Below, piece by piece: positions 18,124 through 26,069 of a stretch of 64,000 nt of DNA (within the stretch, counting starts at the first letter, position 1; each line of letters begins with the position of its first letter). A program made the position numbers and the translations under genes. Location: positions 124,001 to 188,000 of the forward strand of contig NZ_JBHFPV010000002.1 of the NCBI RefSeq assembly GCF_042611095.1, read 5' to 3'. Under the pieces are notes generated by a model. It ran no database searches and was not told the origin of the DNA. It worked only from the letters and a program-made list of their open reading frames with translations. This DNA is from Meishania litoralis (GTDB lineage: Bacteria; Bacteroidota; Bacteroidia; Flavobacteriales; Flavobacteriaceae).

Positions 18124-19002
18124 TTGGAAAGATATATTAACGGATTTATCGATTCTTTTCTCGGTTCATTGCAATGGACATGGAAGTCCATTCTTGTTGA
18201 AGTGCCCTGGTATACGAATTATTTTTGGGGCTTGATCGTTCTTTCGTTATTGGTCTGGGGATTGGAGATTTTGTTTCCATGGCGGAAAGAGCAATCGATT
18301 TTTCGCAAGGATTTTTGGTTGGATGCATTCTACATGTTTTTCAACTTTTTCATTTTCGCTATCGTAATCAGCGGCTTTTATAAATTGTTGGAACTGTTTT
18401 TTCTTGACATTGGCATATCCATCTCCAGTTTGACCATTATCGATATGTCCGATTGGCCGGCTTGGGCCCAATTGATGATCTTTTTCGTTGTACTTGATTT
18501 CGTGCAATGGTTTACCCATATTCTTTTGCACCGATTTTCTTTTCTGTGGCAATTTCACCATATACACCATAGTGTCAAGGAAATGGGCTTCGCGGCCCAT
18601 CTGCGCTACCATTGGATGGAAAACATTTTGTATAAACCGCTTAAGACCCTGGGAGTAATGGTATTGGGAGGATTTGAACCCGAACAGGCCTATATCGTCC
18701 ACTTTGTGGCCATAACCATAGGGCATTTGAACCATGCCAATATCAAGTTGACATGGGGGCCTTTTAAATATGTTTTGAACAACCCGGTGATGCATCTACA
18801 TCATCATGCCTATACTTTGCCCAAAGGCAGCTATGGTGTCAATTTCGGTATTAGCCTAAGCCTTTGGGACTATTTGTTCCGAACAAACTATATTCCCGAT
18901 GACAACGGTGAAACGCCATTAGGCTTCCCCGGTGACGAATCGGTGCCAAAAGATTTCTTTCACCAATTGTGGTACGGCTTTTTCAAAGCAAAAACCAAGT
19001 AG
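18124..19002 (+). CDS. sterol desaturase/fatty acid hydroxylase family membrane protein
   Basis: A 292-residue integral membrane protein with about four hydrophobic helices and the di-iron histidine clusters HILLH, HHIHH and HLHHH, spaced as in the FA_hydroxylase family (PF04116). It probably hydroxylates a lipid in the inner membrane. The start is TTG at 18124. A stop lies four codons upstream in frame and no ATG precedes the first helix, so a non-ATG start seems real. Its 44-bp distance from the sulfite dehydrogenase pair allows cotranscription. A second family member is at 32365. Confidence 0.82.
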   Translation: MERYINGFIDSFLGSLQWTWKSILVEVPWYTNYFWGLIVLSLLVWGLEILFPWRKEQSIFRKDFWLDAFYMFFNFFIFAIVISGFYKLLELFFLDIGISISSLTIIDMSDWPAWAQLMIFFVVLDFVQWFTHILLHRFSFLWQFHHIHHSVKEMGFAAHLRYHWMENILYKPLKTLGVMVLGGFEPEQAYIVHFVAITIGHLNHANIKLTWGPFKYVLNNPVMHLHHHAYTLPKGSYGVNFGISLSLWDYLFRTNYIPDDNGETPLGFPGDESVPKDFFHQLWYGFFKAKTK

Positions 19003-19101
19003 TAGATTTATGTGTAATCCGGTTTACAGAACAATTTTATTAGACTTCGAAAAGGTTTTTGTAAAGTGACCGTATCCATTATTGGCAATTCTTGATAAAA
19101 C

Positions 19102-19419
19102 TTACCTAAAAAGAAAGCCGAGTCCCATACGACGGAGCATCTTTTTTTCAAAATCCCAGAAGAACTTGAATTGTCCGAAAAGCCAACCATAAATTACCAA
19201 AAGAATTTGATAGAACGGAAAGATCAATAAGATACGCAGGGTCCAATACAAAGTGCCGCCCCACCAAGCATTCGAAAAGCTGTCCCTTTGCATTCCTATG
19301 AGTTCAAGAAAAGGTTTGGCCACGTAAACCGAAGAAGAACCGGTTATCGCGAATACTACCAAAATTATGATAAGTTGAAAATTGGAAGTTATTCCCCAAC
19401 GACGCCTTAATTTTTTCAT
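19102..19419 (-). CDS. small conserved membrane protein (DUF6787-like)
   Basis: A 105-residue protein if started at ATG 19419, the first Met before the conserved KKLRRRWGITSNFQ. An in-frame Met 7 codons upstream is less likely. Two transmembrane helices (about 15-35 and 58-80) flank a short loop. The C-terminus FFWDFEKKMLRRMG is basic and amphipathic. I recall this as a small flavobacterial family (DUF6787). Function is unknown. It follows the lipoprotein gene at 19450 on the same strand. Confidence 0.7.
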   Translation of the reverse strand: MKKLRRRWGITSNFQLIIILVVFAITGSSSVYVAKPFLELIGMQRDSFSNAWWGGTLYWTLRILLIFPFYQILLVIYGWLFGQFKFFWDFEKKMLRRMGLGFLFR

Positions 19420-19449
19420 GGAAAGACAAATAGGCGTCAAAGATACTTT

Positions 19450-19908
19450 TTAAATACGTGGTAGAAAAGGGCCGAGACGTTGGTTGTACTTTCTTTGAAA
19501 ATAAATAAAATAGTTGTACAGTTTGTAGTTTACCTCGTAGCCATAGTCAATATTGGGGTCGTAGTCGATCTGCAATACGTAAAGGTCCGGACTATACTGT
19601 GAAGGTGATAGCACCCGTTGGTTCCAATTGATGACATAGATTTGATTTCTATTTTCCAGAAACGACTGTGAATAGTAACCTTCGGGCCTCGCAATGCTCT
19701 GCAGCCAAAAATTAAAACCGGGTTCGATAATAATTATTTGATATTCGGTTTCATCACTGGCGATCTCAACGGTATCACCTTTTTTTTGGGCAAAGGCCTT
19801 TTTCTCCATTTCGGTCGTTTCCACAACTTTTTTGGAACTGTTGCAACCCGAAGAGGCCAACAGAAGTACTCCGAAAATAATGCCCAAATACAAACCTATT
19901 TTCCGCAT
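19450..19908 (-). CDS. small lipoprotein (DUF6146-like)
   Basis: A 152-residue predicted lipoprotein: the signal segment ends in LLASSGC with lysines soon after (NSSKK). The C-terminal half, with FNFWLQSIARPEGYYSQ and NYKLYNYFIYFQRKYNQRLG, fits a family I recall as DUF6146, restricted to Bacteroidota. I chose the Met at 19908 because MRKIGLYLG gives a compact signal peptide. Function is unknown. Confidence 0.7.
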   Translation of the reverse strand: MRKIGLYLGIIFGVLLLASSGCNSSKKVVETTEMEKKAFAQKKGDTVEIASDETEYQIIIIEPGFNFWLQSIARPEGYYSQSFLENRNQIYVINWNQRVLSPSQYSPDLYVLQIDYDPNIDYGYEVNYKLYNYFIYFQRKYNQRLGPFLPRI

Positions 19909-19921
19909 AAGAAAAAGATAC

Positions 19922-19954
19922 AAAAAAAGCCGTTGGTTTGTTCCAACAGCTTTT
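19922..19954 (-). terminator. intrinsic terminator of the DUF937 gene
   Basis: On the minus strand AAAAGCTGTTGG (19943-19954) pairs with CCAACGGCTTTT (19926-19937), including one U-G pair. A U-run at 19922-19928 follows. It sits between the DUF937 gene and the downstream lipoprotein gene. Confidence 0.75.
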
Positions 19955-19976
19955 ATAAATTTAAGTTAATAAGTGT

Positions 19977-20612
19977 TTACTTTCCGAAAAGCCCTCCTAA
20001 AAGGCCAGCCAAACCGCCTTTTTTCTGGCTGGTTCCCATTACCATGCCTGCAACATCGTCCAAAACACTTCCATCACCATCGGCATCGATAAGACTCATG
20101 ATCAAACTTTGGTTTTGCTGGGGTTGTCCGCCCAGCATACTTCCCAACAAACTATTAAGACCATTGGCATCGCTTACATTACTTTGTGCCTTTTGGCGCC
20201 CTAAATAGCCCATTACAATAGGTGCGGCTATTTTAAGAATGTTTGCAATCGAGCCTGCATCGATTCCTGATTTTTGACTCAAGGCGTTCTCGACTTGTGG
20301 TTGTTTGTTGCCAAAAACATGGCCCAGGATTCCGGCACCATCTTGAACGACATCATCATCGACCCCTCCTCCGAAAAGTCCACCTAAATTATCCAATATA
20401 CTTCCATCGTGCTTGTTTGATGATAAGGCACTCATCAACCCTTGTGCACCCTGAGGTTCTGCTACGTTCTTTTTCATCGCCCCCAAAATCAAGGGCATGG
20501 CCATGCTCAGCACATCGGCCGTTTTGTTCTCTGGCTGGCCTGTCTGTCCGGCAACGCCGCTGATCAGTTGTTTGCCCATAGGGCTGTTTAATAAATCTAA
20601 TAATCCTGACAT
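19977..20612 (-). CDS. DUF937 domain protein
   Basis: A 211-residue Gly/Ala-rich protein with two DUF937-like units, roughly residues 30-95 and 100-165. Each has hydrophobic helices of the type VLSMAMPLILGAMKKN and IANILKIAAPIVMGYLG. The end is extremely glycine-rich (GGLAGLLGGLFGK). SLIDADGDGSVLDDV contains an EF-hand-like DADGDGS loop, which could bind calcium. The molecular role is unknown. It ends in a good terminator on its own strand. Confidence 0.78.
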   Translation of the reverse strand: MSGLLDLLNSPMGKQLISGVAGQTGQPENKTADVLSMAMPLILGAMKKNVAEPQGAQGLMSALSSNKHDGSILDNLGGLFGGGVDDDVVQDGAGILGHVFGNKQPQVENALSQKSGIDAGSIANILKIAAPIVMGYLGRQKAQSNVSDANGLNSLLGSMLGGQPQQNQSLIMSLIDADGDGSVLDDVAGMVMGTSQKKGGLAGLLGGLFGK

Positions 20613-20688
20613 TTTATAGTTAATTTAAAATTCGATTCGTAATGTACAAAAAGTGTTCCAGTATCTCCATAAAATGTACGTAAAGAAA

Positions 20689-21639
20689 TTACTTGAGCAA
20701 ATCGATGATTTGAGTGGCCAATTCCATACCGATCCGATCTTGCGCCTCGCTTGTCGCCGCCCCGATATGAGGGGTCAACGATAAATTGGGATGCATCAAA
20801 ATTTTTATTTCGGGATTGGGTTCAGATTCGAATACGTCAAGACCGGCAAAAGAAACCTTACCACTTTCCAAAGCGTCGATCAATGCCACTTCATCGAGAA
20901 CCCCGCCACGGGCAGCGTTCACGATACCGACACCATCTTTCATCATTTCGATTTCTTTTTTGCCTATTACATATTCTTTTTGGGCCGGAACATGAAGGGT
21001 AACGAAATCGGACGATCTCAACACTTCTTCCTTCGCATTGGAAACAATATCAAAAGATACATTTTGCCCGTCAAAGAAGGTGAGGTCTATCGAAGTTTTC
21101 TCCAAAAATGGGTCAAAATAGACAACCTTCATCCCTATACCGATGGCGATTTTGGCGGTAGCCTGACCAATCCTCCCAAAACCTATGACCCCAAGAGTTT
21201 TGCCACGCAGTTCGGAGCCACCTGCATATGATTTTTTAAGCTGCTTGAATTTTGTGTCGCCTTCCAATGGCATATTGCGATTGGCATCGTGCAAAAAACG
21301 GACACCACCGAACAAATGGGCAAAGACCAGTTCGGCCACCGATCCTGAAGAGGCGGCGGGAGTATTGATAACATGTAGCCCTTTTTCTTTGGCATAGGCT
21401 ACATCAATGTTGTCCATTCCGACGCCACCACGCCCGATCAATTTTAAGCTAGGACAATTGTCGATGATATCTTTGCGTACTTTGGTCGCACTTCGCACCA
21501 ACAATCCTGAAATTGCATTTTCGTTTATGAATTTGACCAATTGTTCTTGGGCCACGGTAGTTGTTAGCACCTCGAATCCGTTTGCTTCAAGAGCTGAAAC
21601 ACCGGATGGCGAAATACCGTCGTTCGCTAATATTTTCAT
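20689..21639 (-). CDS. serA: D-3-phosphoglycerate dehydrogenase
   Basis: A 316-residue NAD-dependent 2-hydroxyacid dehydrogenase without the C-terminal ACT domain, i.e. the short form of SerA. The nucleotide-binding motif is GVIGFGRIGQATA. The catalytic Arg is in NAARGGVLDE and the His in TPHIGAATSEA. With serC upstream on the same strand it supplies the first two steps of serine synthesis. Lack of the ACT domain suggests no serine feedback through that domain. A four-helix-bundle gene lies between serC and serA. Confidence 0.92.
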   Translation of the reverse strand: MKILANDGISPSGVSALEANGFEVLTTTVAQEQLVKFINENAISGLLVRSATKVRKDIIDNCPSLKLIGRGGVGMDNIDVAYAKEKGLHVINTPAASSGSVAELVFAHLFGGVRFLHDANRNMPLEGDTKFKQLKKSYAGGSELRGKTLGVIGFGRIGQATAKIAIGIGMKVVYFDPFLEKTSIDLTFFDGQNVSFDIVSNAKEEVLRSSDFVTLHVPAQKEYVIGKKEIEMMKDGVGIVNAARGGVLDEVALIDALESGKVSFAGLDVFESEPNPEIKILMHPNLSLTPHIGAATSEAQDRIGMELATQIIDLLK

Positions 21640-21656
21640 TTATAAGTGTTAAATGT

Positions 21657-22004
21657 TCAGTTTTGAGTTTTGACGTTCAATTGACTGGTTTTGACAATTT
21701 TGGTCAACATCTTTACAATTTGTTCGATTTCATCAAGATAACCGTCCAAATTTTCTTCAACGATATTGCCTTCTTTGATAAGACGAAGCCAGTATCTTGT
21801 TTCCCTTGATTCTTTGGATGCAATGGCCATTTTTGCAATGAAATCTTTCTTTGATTGTCCGGCAGAGGCCTCAGAAACATTTGCCCCGATACTTGTTGCA
21901 GACCTTAAAAGTTGATCGGCAAAAACATACTCTCTTTTGGCTCGAAGAACCTTGATAAGCTTGATTACCTCAAGTGCAAATTGAAAACTCCTTTCCTCTA
22001 TCAA
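21657..22004 (-). CDS. four-helix-bundle protein (23S rRNA IVP family) between serC and serA
   Basis: A 115-residue all-helical protein with the family hallmarks ADQLLRSATSIGANVSEASAGQSKKDF and ASKESRETRYWLRLI. It belongs to the four helix bundle family (TIGR02436) first seen in 23S rRNA intervening sequences. It is placed 51 bp after serC and 17 bp before serA, so it is probably cotranscribed with serine genes. No role in serine metabolism is known. Such genes often occur as mobile-looking single inserts. Confidence 0.85.
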   Translation of the reverse strand: MIEERSFQFALEVIKLIKVLRAKREYVFADQLLRSATSIGANVSEASAGQSKKDFIAKMAIASKESRETRYWLRLIKEGNIVEENLDGYLDEIEQIVKMLTKIVKTSQLNVKTQN

Positions 22005-22055
22005 GTTTATTGATTAATGATTTAGAACTTAAAATTCAAAATTTAGGATTATGCT

Positions 22056-23120
22056 TTAACCCTTACGTTCCATTTCACTCATAACGTCTACCAAGGTTCC
22101 AACACTTTCCAATGAAAGTGCATTGTACATCGATGCGCGGTACCCCCCGACCGACCGATGTCCGTTCAATCCGTTGATTCCCGCTTCTTTCAATAAAGCG
22201 TCGAATTCGTCTTTTAGTTTGTCGTCGGTAAGGTTGAAGGTAGCGTTCATATTTGAACGATCTTCCTTATTTGCAAATCCCTCAAAAACAGGGTTCAGGT
22301 CGATCTCGGAATAGAGTAATTTAGCTTTCTTATCATTGATTTCCTCGATGGCTGAAATTCCCCCTAGATTTTTCAACCACTCTAAGGTCAGCATCGATAC
22401 ATACACGGCAAAAACAGGGGGTGTGTTGTACATGCTATCCTTTGAAATATGAACGGAATAATCAAGCATCGACGGGATCTTTCGTGAGACTTTCCCTAAA
22501 ATATCTTCTTTGACAACGACCAAGGTGGTACCCGCAGGCCCCATATTTTTTTGGGCCCCTGCATAGATCAAATCGAATTCAGAAAAGTTGAGCTGTCTCG
22601 AAAAAATATCGGAACTCATGTCACAGACCAACGGGGTATCGGTTTTTGGGAATTTTTTGAATTGCGTACCGAAAATCGTATTGTTTGAAGTTAGGTGCAA
22701 ATAATCAAGCCCATTGGGCACGCTATAGCCCTTGGGTATGTAGTTATAATTTTCATCTTTTGAGGAGCCTACTTCAACTATTTCGCCAAATAGACGGGCC
22801 TCTTTTATGGCCTTGTCGCTCCATGTTCCCGTGTTGAGGTAACCAGCTTTAGTTTCTAAAAGATTGTATGCGACCATTAAGAATTCCATGCTGGCACCAC
22901 CTTGTAAGAACAAAGCCTGATACCCTTGGTCTTCGAGCCCTAAAAGCTCTAATGCCAACGAACGGGCGTTTTCCATTACCGCCACAAAATCTTTGCTACG
23001 ATGCGATATTTCGATTATTGAAAGCCCCGATCCGTTAAAGTCCATTATGGCTTCAGAAGCCTTCAAAAAGACTTCTTGTGGCAGTATACAGGGGCCTGCA
23101 CTGAAATTGTGTTTTTTCAT
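22056..23120 (-). CDS. serC: phosphoserine aminotransferase
   Basis: A 354-residue PLP enzyme converting 3-phosphohydroxypyruvate to phosphoserine. Start ATG 23120 gives KKHNFSAGPCILP, the usual SerC N-terminus. An in-frame Met 9 codons upstream is rejected. The PLP lysine is in LIYAGAQKNMGPAG, and HRSVGGYRASMYNAL near the C-terminus is typical. It is the first gene of the serC-4HB-serA run. Confidence 0.93.
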   Translation of the reverse strand: MKKHNFSAGPCILPQEVFLKASEAIMDFNGSGLSIIEISHRSKDFVAVMENARSLALELLGLEDQGYQALFLQGGASMEFLMVAYNLLETKAGYLNTGTWSDKAIKEARLFGEIVEVGSSKDENYNYIPKGYSVPNGLDYLHLTSNNTIFGTQFKKFPKTDTPLVCDMSSDIFSRQLNFSEFDLIYAGAQKNMGPAGTTLVVVKEDILGKVSRKIPSMLDYSVHISKDSMYNTPPVFAVYVSMLTLEWLKNLGGISAIEEINDKKAKLLYSEIDLNPVFEGFANKEDRSNMNATFNLTDDKLKDEFDALLKEAGINGLNGHRSVGGYRASMYNALSLESVGTLVDVMSEMERKG

Positions 23121-23215
23121 TTGGTTTATTTTACTTAAAAAAGACAAAGTGACAATAAGAAACCAAAGGTCTTAAATTTATGGGGAACTAAGAATGTCGA
23201 AAACCTAAATTTCTG

Positions 23216-24256
23216 TTATGTTTTTAACAGGAATTCAACAGTGTCGATTCCATCGGCATAATCGGTCAAGCGCGGCCTCTGCGTATGCCCAAAGGCAATT
23301 TCATTGTCGTCGATACCGGCACCGACTATACATTGAATTTTTTGGGCATCCGACTCCAAACGTTGCTTTAACCCGCTCAAGGAAGCGTACTCTTCATAAA
23401 ACGACGAGGCAATGGGCGAGGCGTAGCTTTTATCTTTCTTGAGTATGAGAAAACCATTGTCCAAAATCTTGAATTCGCTCATCAAATAGACGGCTTTATT
23501 GTAATCATAGTTATTGGCGTACTTTTTTAGTTCTATGATATCGCGATAGGTATAGATCGCCTTGAAAAAAGGATCAAAGTCATAGCCTTGGGGTACAAAT
23601 AATTTCGAAACACTTCTGCACCCAAGGCCGTAATACCTAAAAATATCTTCTCCTAGGGCCTCCAATTGTTCCATAGATTCCTCACCGGTAAGTACGGCCA
23701 CCGAATTTCGATTTTTTCGGATGATATTGGGCACTTTCCCAAAATAGTATTCGAAATAACGGGCCGTATTGTTACTTCCCGTTGCGATTACCACATCGAA
23801 ATCTTTTAGCTGATCCTTTTTAAATTCAATTCTATTGCGAATTGAAGGCTCGACTTCAATGAGATACTCCGAAAGAAAGGGGAGTAAAACCGAATCGTTC
23901 GATGATAGTTTGATAAGTACCGAATTGCCCGTTAGCAGAACCGCCAAAAAATCGTGAAACCCCACTAAGGGAATATTTCCGGCCATGATCAGGGCTACCT
24001 TTTTTAGTTTGTTTTTTTCGACATCGTATTTTGAAAACCATTCGTTCAAACGATCTTCCGTAAGCAATTCAGACCATTGGCCTAAAGTATATTTAATGTT
24101 TTCTTCGGTGAACCATCCGTTTTTATGACCGGCCAAAATGATAGCATCTTGAAGTTTATTCGACCATTCGGTTTCTTTAGGTGTATTATTTATGAAATCC
24201 CTAAGAAATTGGCCAAGTTTAGCGAAAGCAATAAATGTTTTCAGACGGTCGTTCAT
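23216..24256 (-). CDS. acyl-CoA reductase (LuxC-like)
   Basis: A 346-residue protein related to LuxC acyl-CoA reductases (PF05893), which form fatty aldehydes from acyl-CoA with NADPH. Typical segments are VALIMAGNIPLVGFHDFLAVLLTG, VIATGSNNTARYFEYYF and YYGLGCRSVSKLFVP, the last carrying the likely catalytic Cys. The start at ATG 24256 (NDRLKTFIAFAKLGQFL) is chosen over a 55-codon upstream extension that runs back through the promoter region. In flavobacteria it stands divergently to a ferredoxin gene, as here. Confidence 0.85.
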   Translation of the reverse strand: MNDRLKTFIAFAKLGQFLRDFINNTPKETEWSNKLQDAIILAGHKNGWFTEENIKYTLGQWSELLTEDRLNEWFSKYDVEKNKLKKVALIMAGNIPLVGFHDFLAVLLTGNSVLIKLSSNDSVLLPFLSEYLIEVEPSIRNRIEFKKDQLKDFDVVIATGSNNTARYFEYYFGKVPNIIRKNRNSVAVLTGEESMEQLEALGEDIFRYYGLGCRSVSKLFVPQGYDFDPFFKAIYTYRDIIELKKYANNYDYNKAVYLMSEFKILDNGFLILKKDKSYASPIASSFYEEYASLSGLKQRLESDAQKIQCIVGAGIDDNEIAFGHTQRPRLTDYADGIDTVEFLLKT

Positions 24257-24260
24257 ATAT

Positions 24261-24291
24261 TTGCTGGAATTGGTTTTGCATTTTACCTTTG
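24261..24291 (+). promoter_or_regulatory. promoter of the ferredoxin gene
   Basis: TTG at 24261-24263, a 20-bp spacer and TACCTTTG at 24284-24291 match the Bacteroidota -33/-7 consensus. The start site would lie near 24298, giving a leader of about 90 nt before ATG 24390. Confidence 0.65.
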
Positions 24292-24292
24292 C

Positions 24293-24300
24293 GCAAAAAT
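24293..24300 (-). promoter_or_regulatory. -7 element of the acyl-CoA reductase gene
   Basis: Read on the minus strand, 24300-24293 is TATTTTTG, a perfect TAnnTTTG. It faces the plus-strand TACCTTTG across one base, and the two share the palindrome TTTGCGCAAA. I see no good -33 TTG, so support is moderate. Confidence 0.45.
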
Positions 24301-24389
24301 AGCAATAGAAAAGCAAAAATTGCCGTTGGATCCAGATTTGGAATTCATTGAAAGAGATACCGCAACAACTGCGGCATAAAAAGAAGATT

Positions 24390-24743
24390 ATGGCCATTAT
24401 TATTACGGATGAATGTATCAATTGTGGGGCTTGCGAGCCAGAATGCCCAAATACGGCAATTTATGAGGGTGCCGATGAATGGCGCTATTCAGATGGTACT
24501 TCACTAAAGGGCGATGTGGTGCTTACCGATGGCAAGGAGGTCGACGCCGATGCCGTACAAGAACCTGTTAGTGATGAAATATACTATATAGTTCCTGACA
24601 AATGTACCGAGTGCAAAGGTTTTCATGAAGAACCGCAATGCGCCGCGGTGTGTCCCGTAGACTGCTGCGTGCCCGATGAGGACCACGTGGAATCGGAGGA
24701 AACACTTTTGGGCAAACAGCGATTTATGCACCCTGAGGAATAA
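24390..24743 (+). CDS. 2x[4Fe-4S] ferredoxin
   Basis: A 117-residue ferredoxin. The first cluster motif is CINCGACEPECP near the N-terminus. The second is CTECKGFHEEPQCAAVCP, with the enlarged spacing of the Allochromatium-type (YfhL/FdxA-like) ferredoxins. The middle holds an acidic insertion rich in Asp and Val. Start ATG 24390 places the usual short AIIITDE before the first cysteine. It is transcribed divergently from the acyl-CoA reductase. Its redox partner is unknown. Confidence 0.9.
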   Translation: MAIIITDECINCGACEPECPNTAIYEGADEWRYSDGTSLKGDVVLTDGKEVDADAVQEPVSDEIYYIVPDKCTECKGFHEEPQCAAVCPVDCCVPDEDHVESEETLLGKQRFMHPEE

Positions 24744-24783
24744 TTATAGACCATTCCATCTTTAGATGCCAAACAATTGACTT

Positions 24784-24807
24784 GCCCGAATTTTGTTCGG
24801 GCTTTTT
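24784..24807 (+). terminator. intrinsic terminator of the ferredoxin gene
   Basis: GCCCGAA (24784-24790), loop TTTTG, TTCGGGC (24796-24802), then five T residues. This is a perfect 7-bp stem. Confidence 0.9.
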
Positions 24808-24809
24808 AT

Positions 24810-24842
24810 TTGATGTTAATACATAAGTAAAAGTTATCTTTG
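24810..24842 (+). promoter_or_regulatory. promoter of ychF
   Basis: TTG at 24810-24812, a 22-bp spacer and TATCTTTG at 24835-24842 match the Bacteroidota consensus. The ATG of ychF is 51 bp downstream of the -7 element. Confidence 0.75.
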
Positions 24843-24893
24843 CGCCCGAAAATAACAAACTAGCTTCTAAAGTCTAGTATCTAACCAAAAAAA

Positions 24894-25988
24894 ATGAAAG
24901 CAGGTATCGTCGGATTGCCAAATGTCGGTAAGTCCACCCTTTTTAATTGCCTATCGAATGCCAAAGCGCAGAGCGCCAACTTTCCTTTTTGTACGATCGA
25001 GCCGAACATTGGTGTCGTCAATGTGCCCGATACGCGTTTGCAAAAACTTGAAGAATTGGTAAATCCTGAAAGGGTATTGCCCGCTACGGTTGAAATCGTC
25101 GATATTGCCGGATTGGTAAAAGGGGCCAGTAAAGGTGAGGGGTTAGGAAACCAGTTTTTAGGAAATATTCGTGAGACCGACGCCATTCTTCATGTCTTGA
25201 GGTGTTTTGACAATGATAACATTGTTCATGTCGATGGTTCGGTCGACCCTGTTCGTGACAAGGAAACCATCGATATAGAGTTGCAGTTAAAGGATTTGGA
25301 GTCCGTTGAAAAAAAGTTGGACAAGGTAGGGCGCGCTGCCCGCACGGGAAACAAGGATGCCCAAAAAGAAGCGGCCGTACTAGATGCAATTAAGAAGGGA
25401 TTGGAATCGGGAACATCTGTGCGAGCGATCAAAATTGCCCAGGATGATTATCTTGAATTTGTCAAACCCTTGCAACTGATCACCGACAAACCCGTCATGT
25501 ACGTTTGCAATGTCGATGAGGCATCGGCGGTTTCAGGAAATGTATATGTTGACCAAGTAAAAGAGGCCGTGGCGAGCGAGAACGCGGAAGTATTGGTATT
25601 GGCCGTAAGTACCGAGGCCGACATCACCGAACTGGAAACCTATGAAGAGCGCCAAATGTTTTTGGAAGACCTAGGGCTTTCTGAACCCGGTTCGGCCAAG
25701 CTGATCCGTGGGGCGTATAAACTTTTGGACTTGGAGACCTATTTTACGGCAGGGGTAAAGGAAGTACGGGCATGGACGATTCCCGTGGGTGCTACCGCAC
25801 CACAAGCGGCAGGCGTTATACACACCGATTTTGAAAAAGGGTTTATCCGGGCTGAAGTAATCGCCTATGATGATTACGTAAAATATGGTAGCGAAGTCAA
25901 GGTCAAGGAAGCGGGAAAAATGCGCGTCGAAGGCAAAGAGTATATTGTCAAGGACGGCGATGTGATGCACTTCAGGTTTAATGTTTAA
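24894..25988 (+). CDS. ychF: redox-regulated ATPase/GTPase YchF
   Basis: A 364-residue OBG-family P-loop protein. G1 is GLPNVGKST (residues 7-15) and G3 is DIAGLVKGASKGEG. The G4-like NVDE explains the ATP preference known for this family. The C-terminal TGS domain ends in KDGDVMHFRFNV, the conserved YchF tail. It binds ribosomes and acts in stress and translation quality control. It stands alone behind a clear promoter. Confidence 0.95.
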   Translation: MKAGIVGLPNVGKSTLFNCLSNAKAQSANFPFCTIEPNIGVVNVPDTRLQKLEELVNPERVLPATVEIVDIAGLVKGASKGEGLGNQFLGNIRETDAILHVLRCFDNDNIVHVDGSVDPVRDKETIDIELQLKDLESVEKKLDKVGRAARTGNKDAQKEAAVLDAIKKGLESGTSVRAIKIAQDDYLEFVKPLQLITDKPVMYVCNVDEASAVSGNVYVDQVKEAVASENAEVLVLAVSTEADITELETYEERQMFLEDLGLSEPGSAKLIRGAYKLLDLETYFTAGVKEVRAWTIPVGATAPQAAGVIHTDFEKGFIRAEVIAYDDYVKYGSEVKVKEAGKMRVEGKEYIVKDGDVMHFRFNV

Positions 25989-26069
25989 CAAGACCCAATG
26001 TTCTTCTGAACTTCGTATTCTTATACCAAGTTTATGTTTCGATATTTTGGTAGACACTATTTTCGTCGG

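Noticed and set aside
18247..18795. 182-codon minus-strand frame opposite the hydroxylase
   Set aside because: It overlaps histidine-cluster codons of the real gene and has no recognisable domain.
24257..24421. 55-codon N-terminal extension of the acyl-CoA reductase
   Set aside because: It runs through the divergent promoter region and past the ferredoxin start. Its sequence is Cys/Phe-rich and unlike the family.
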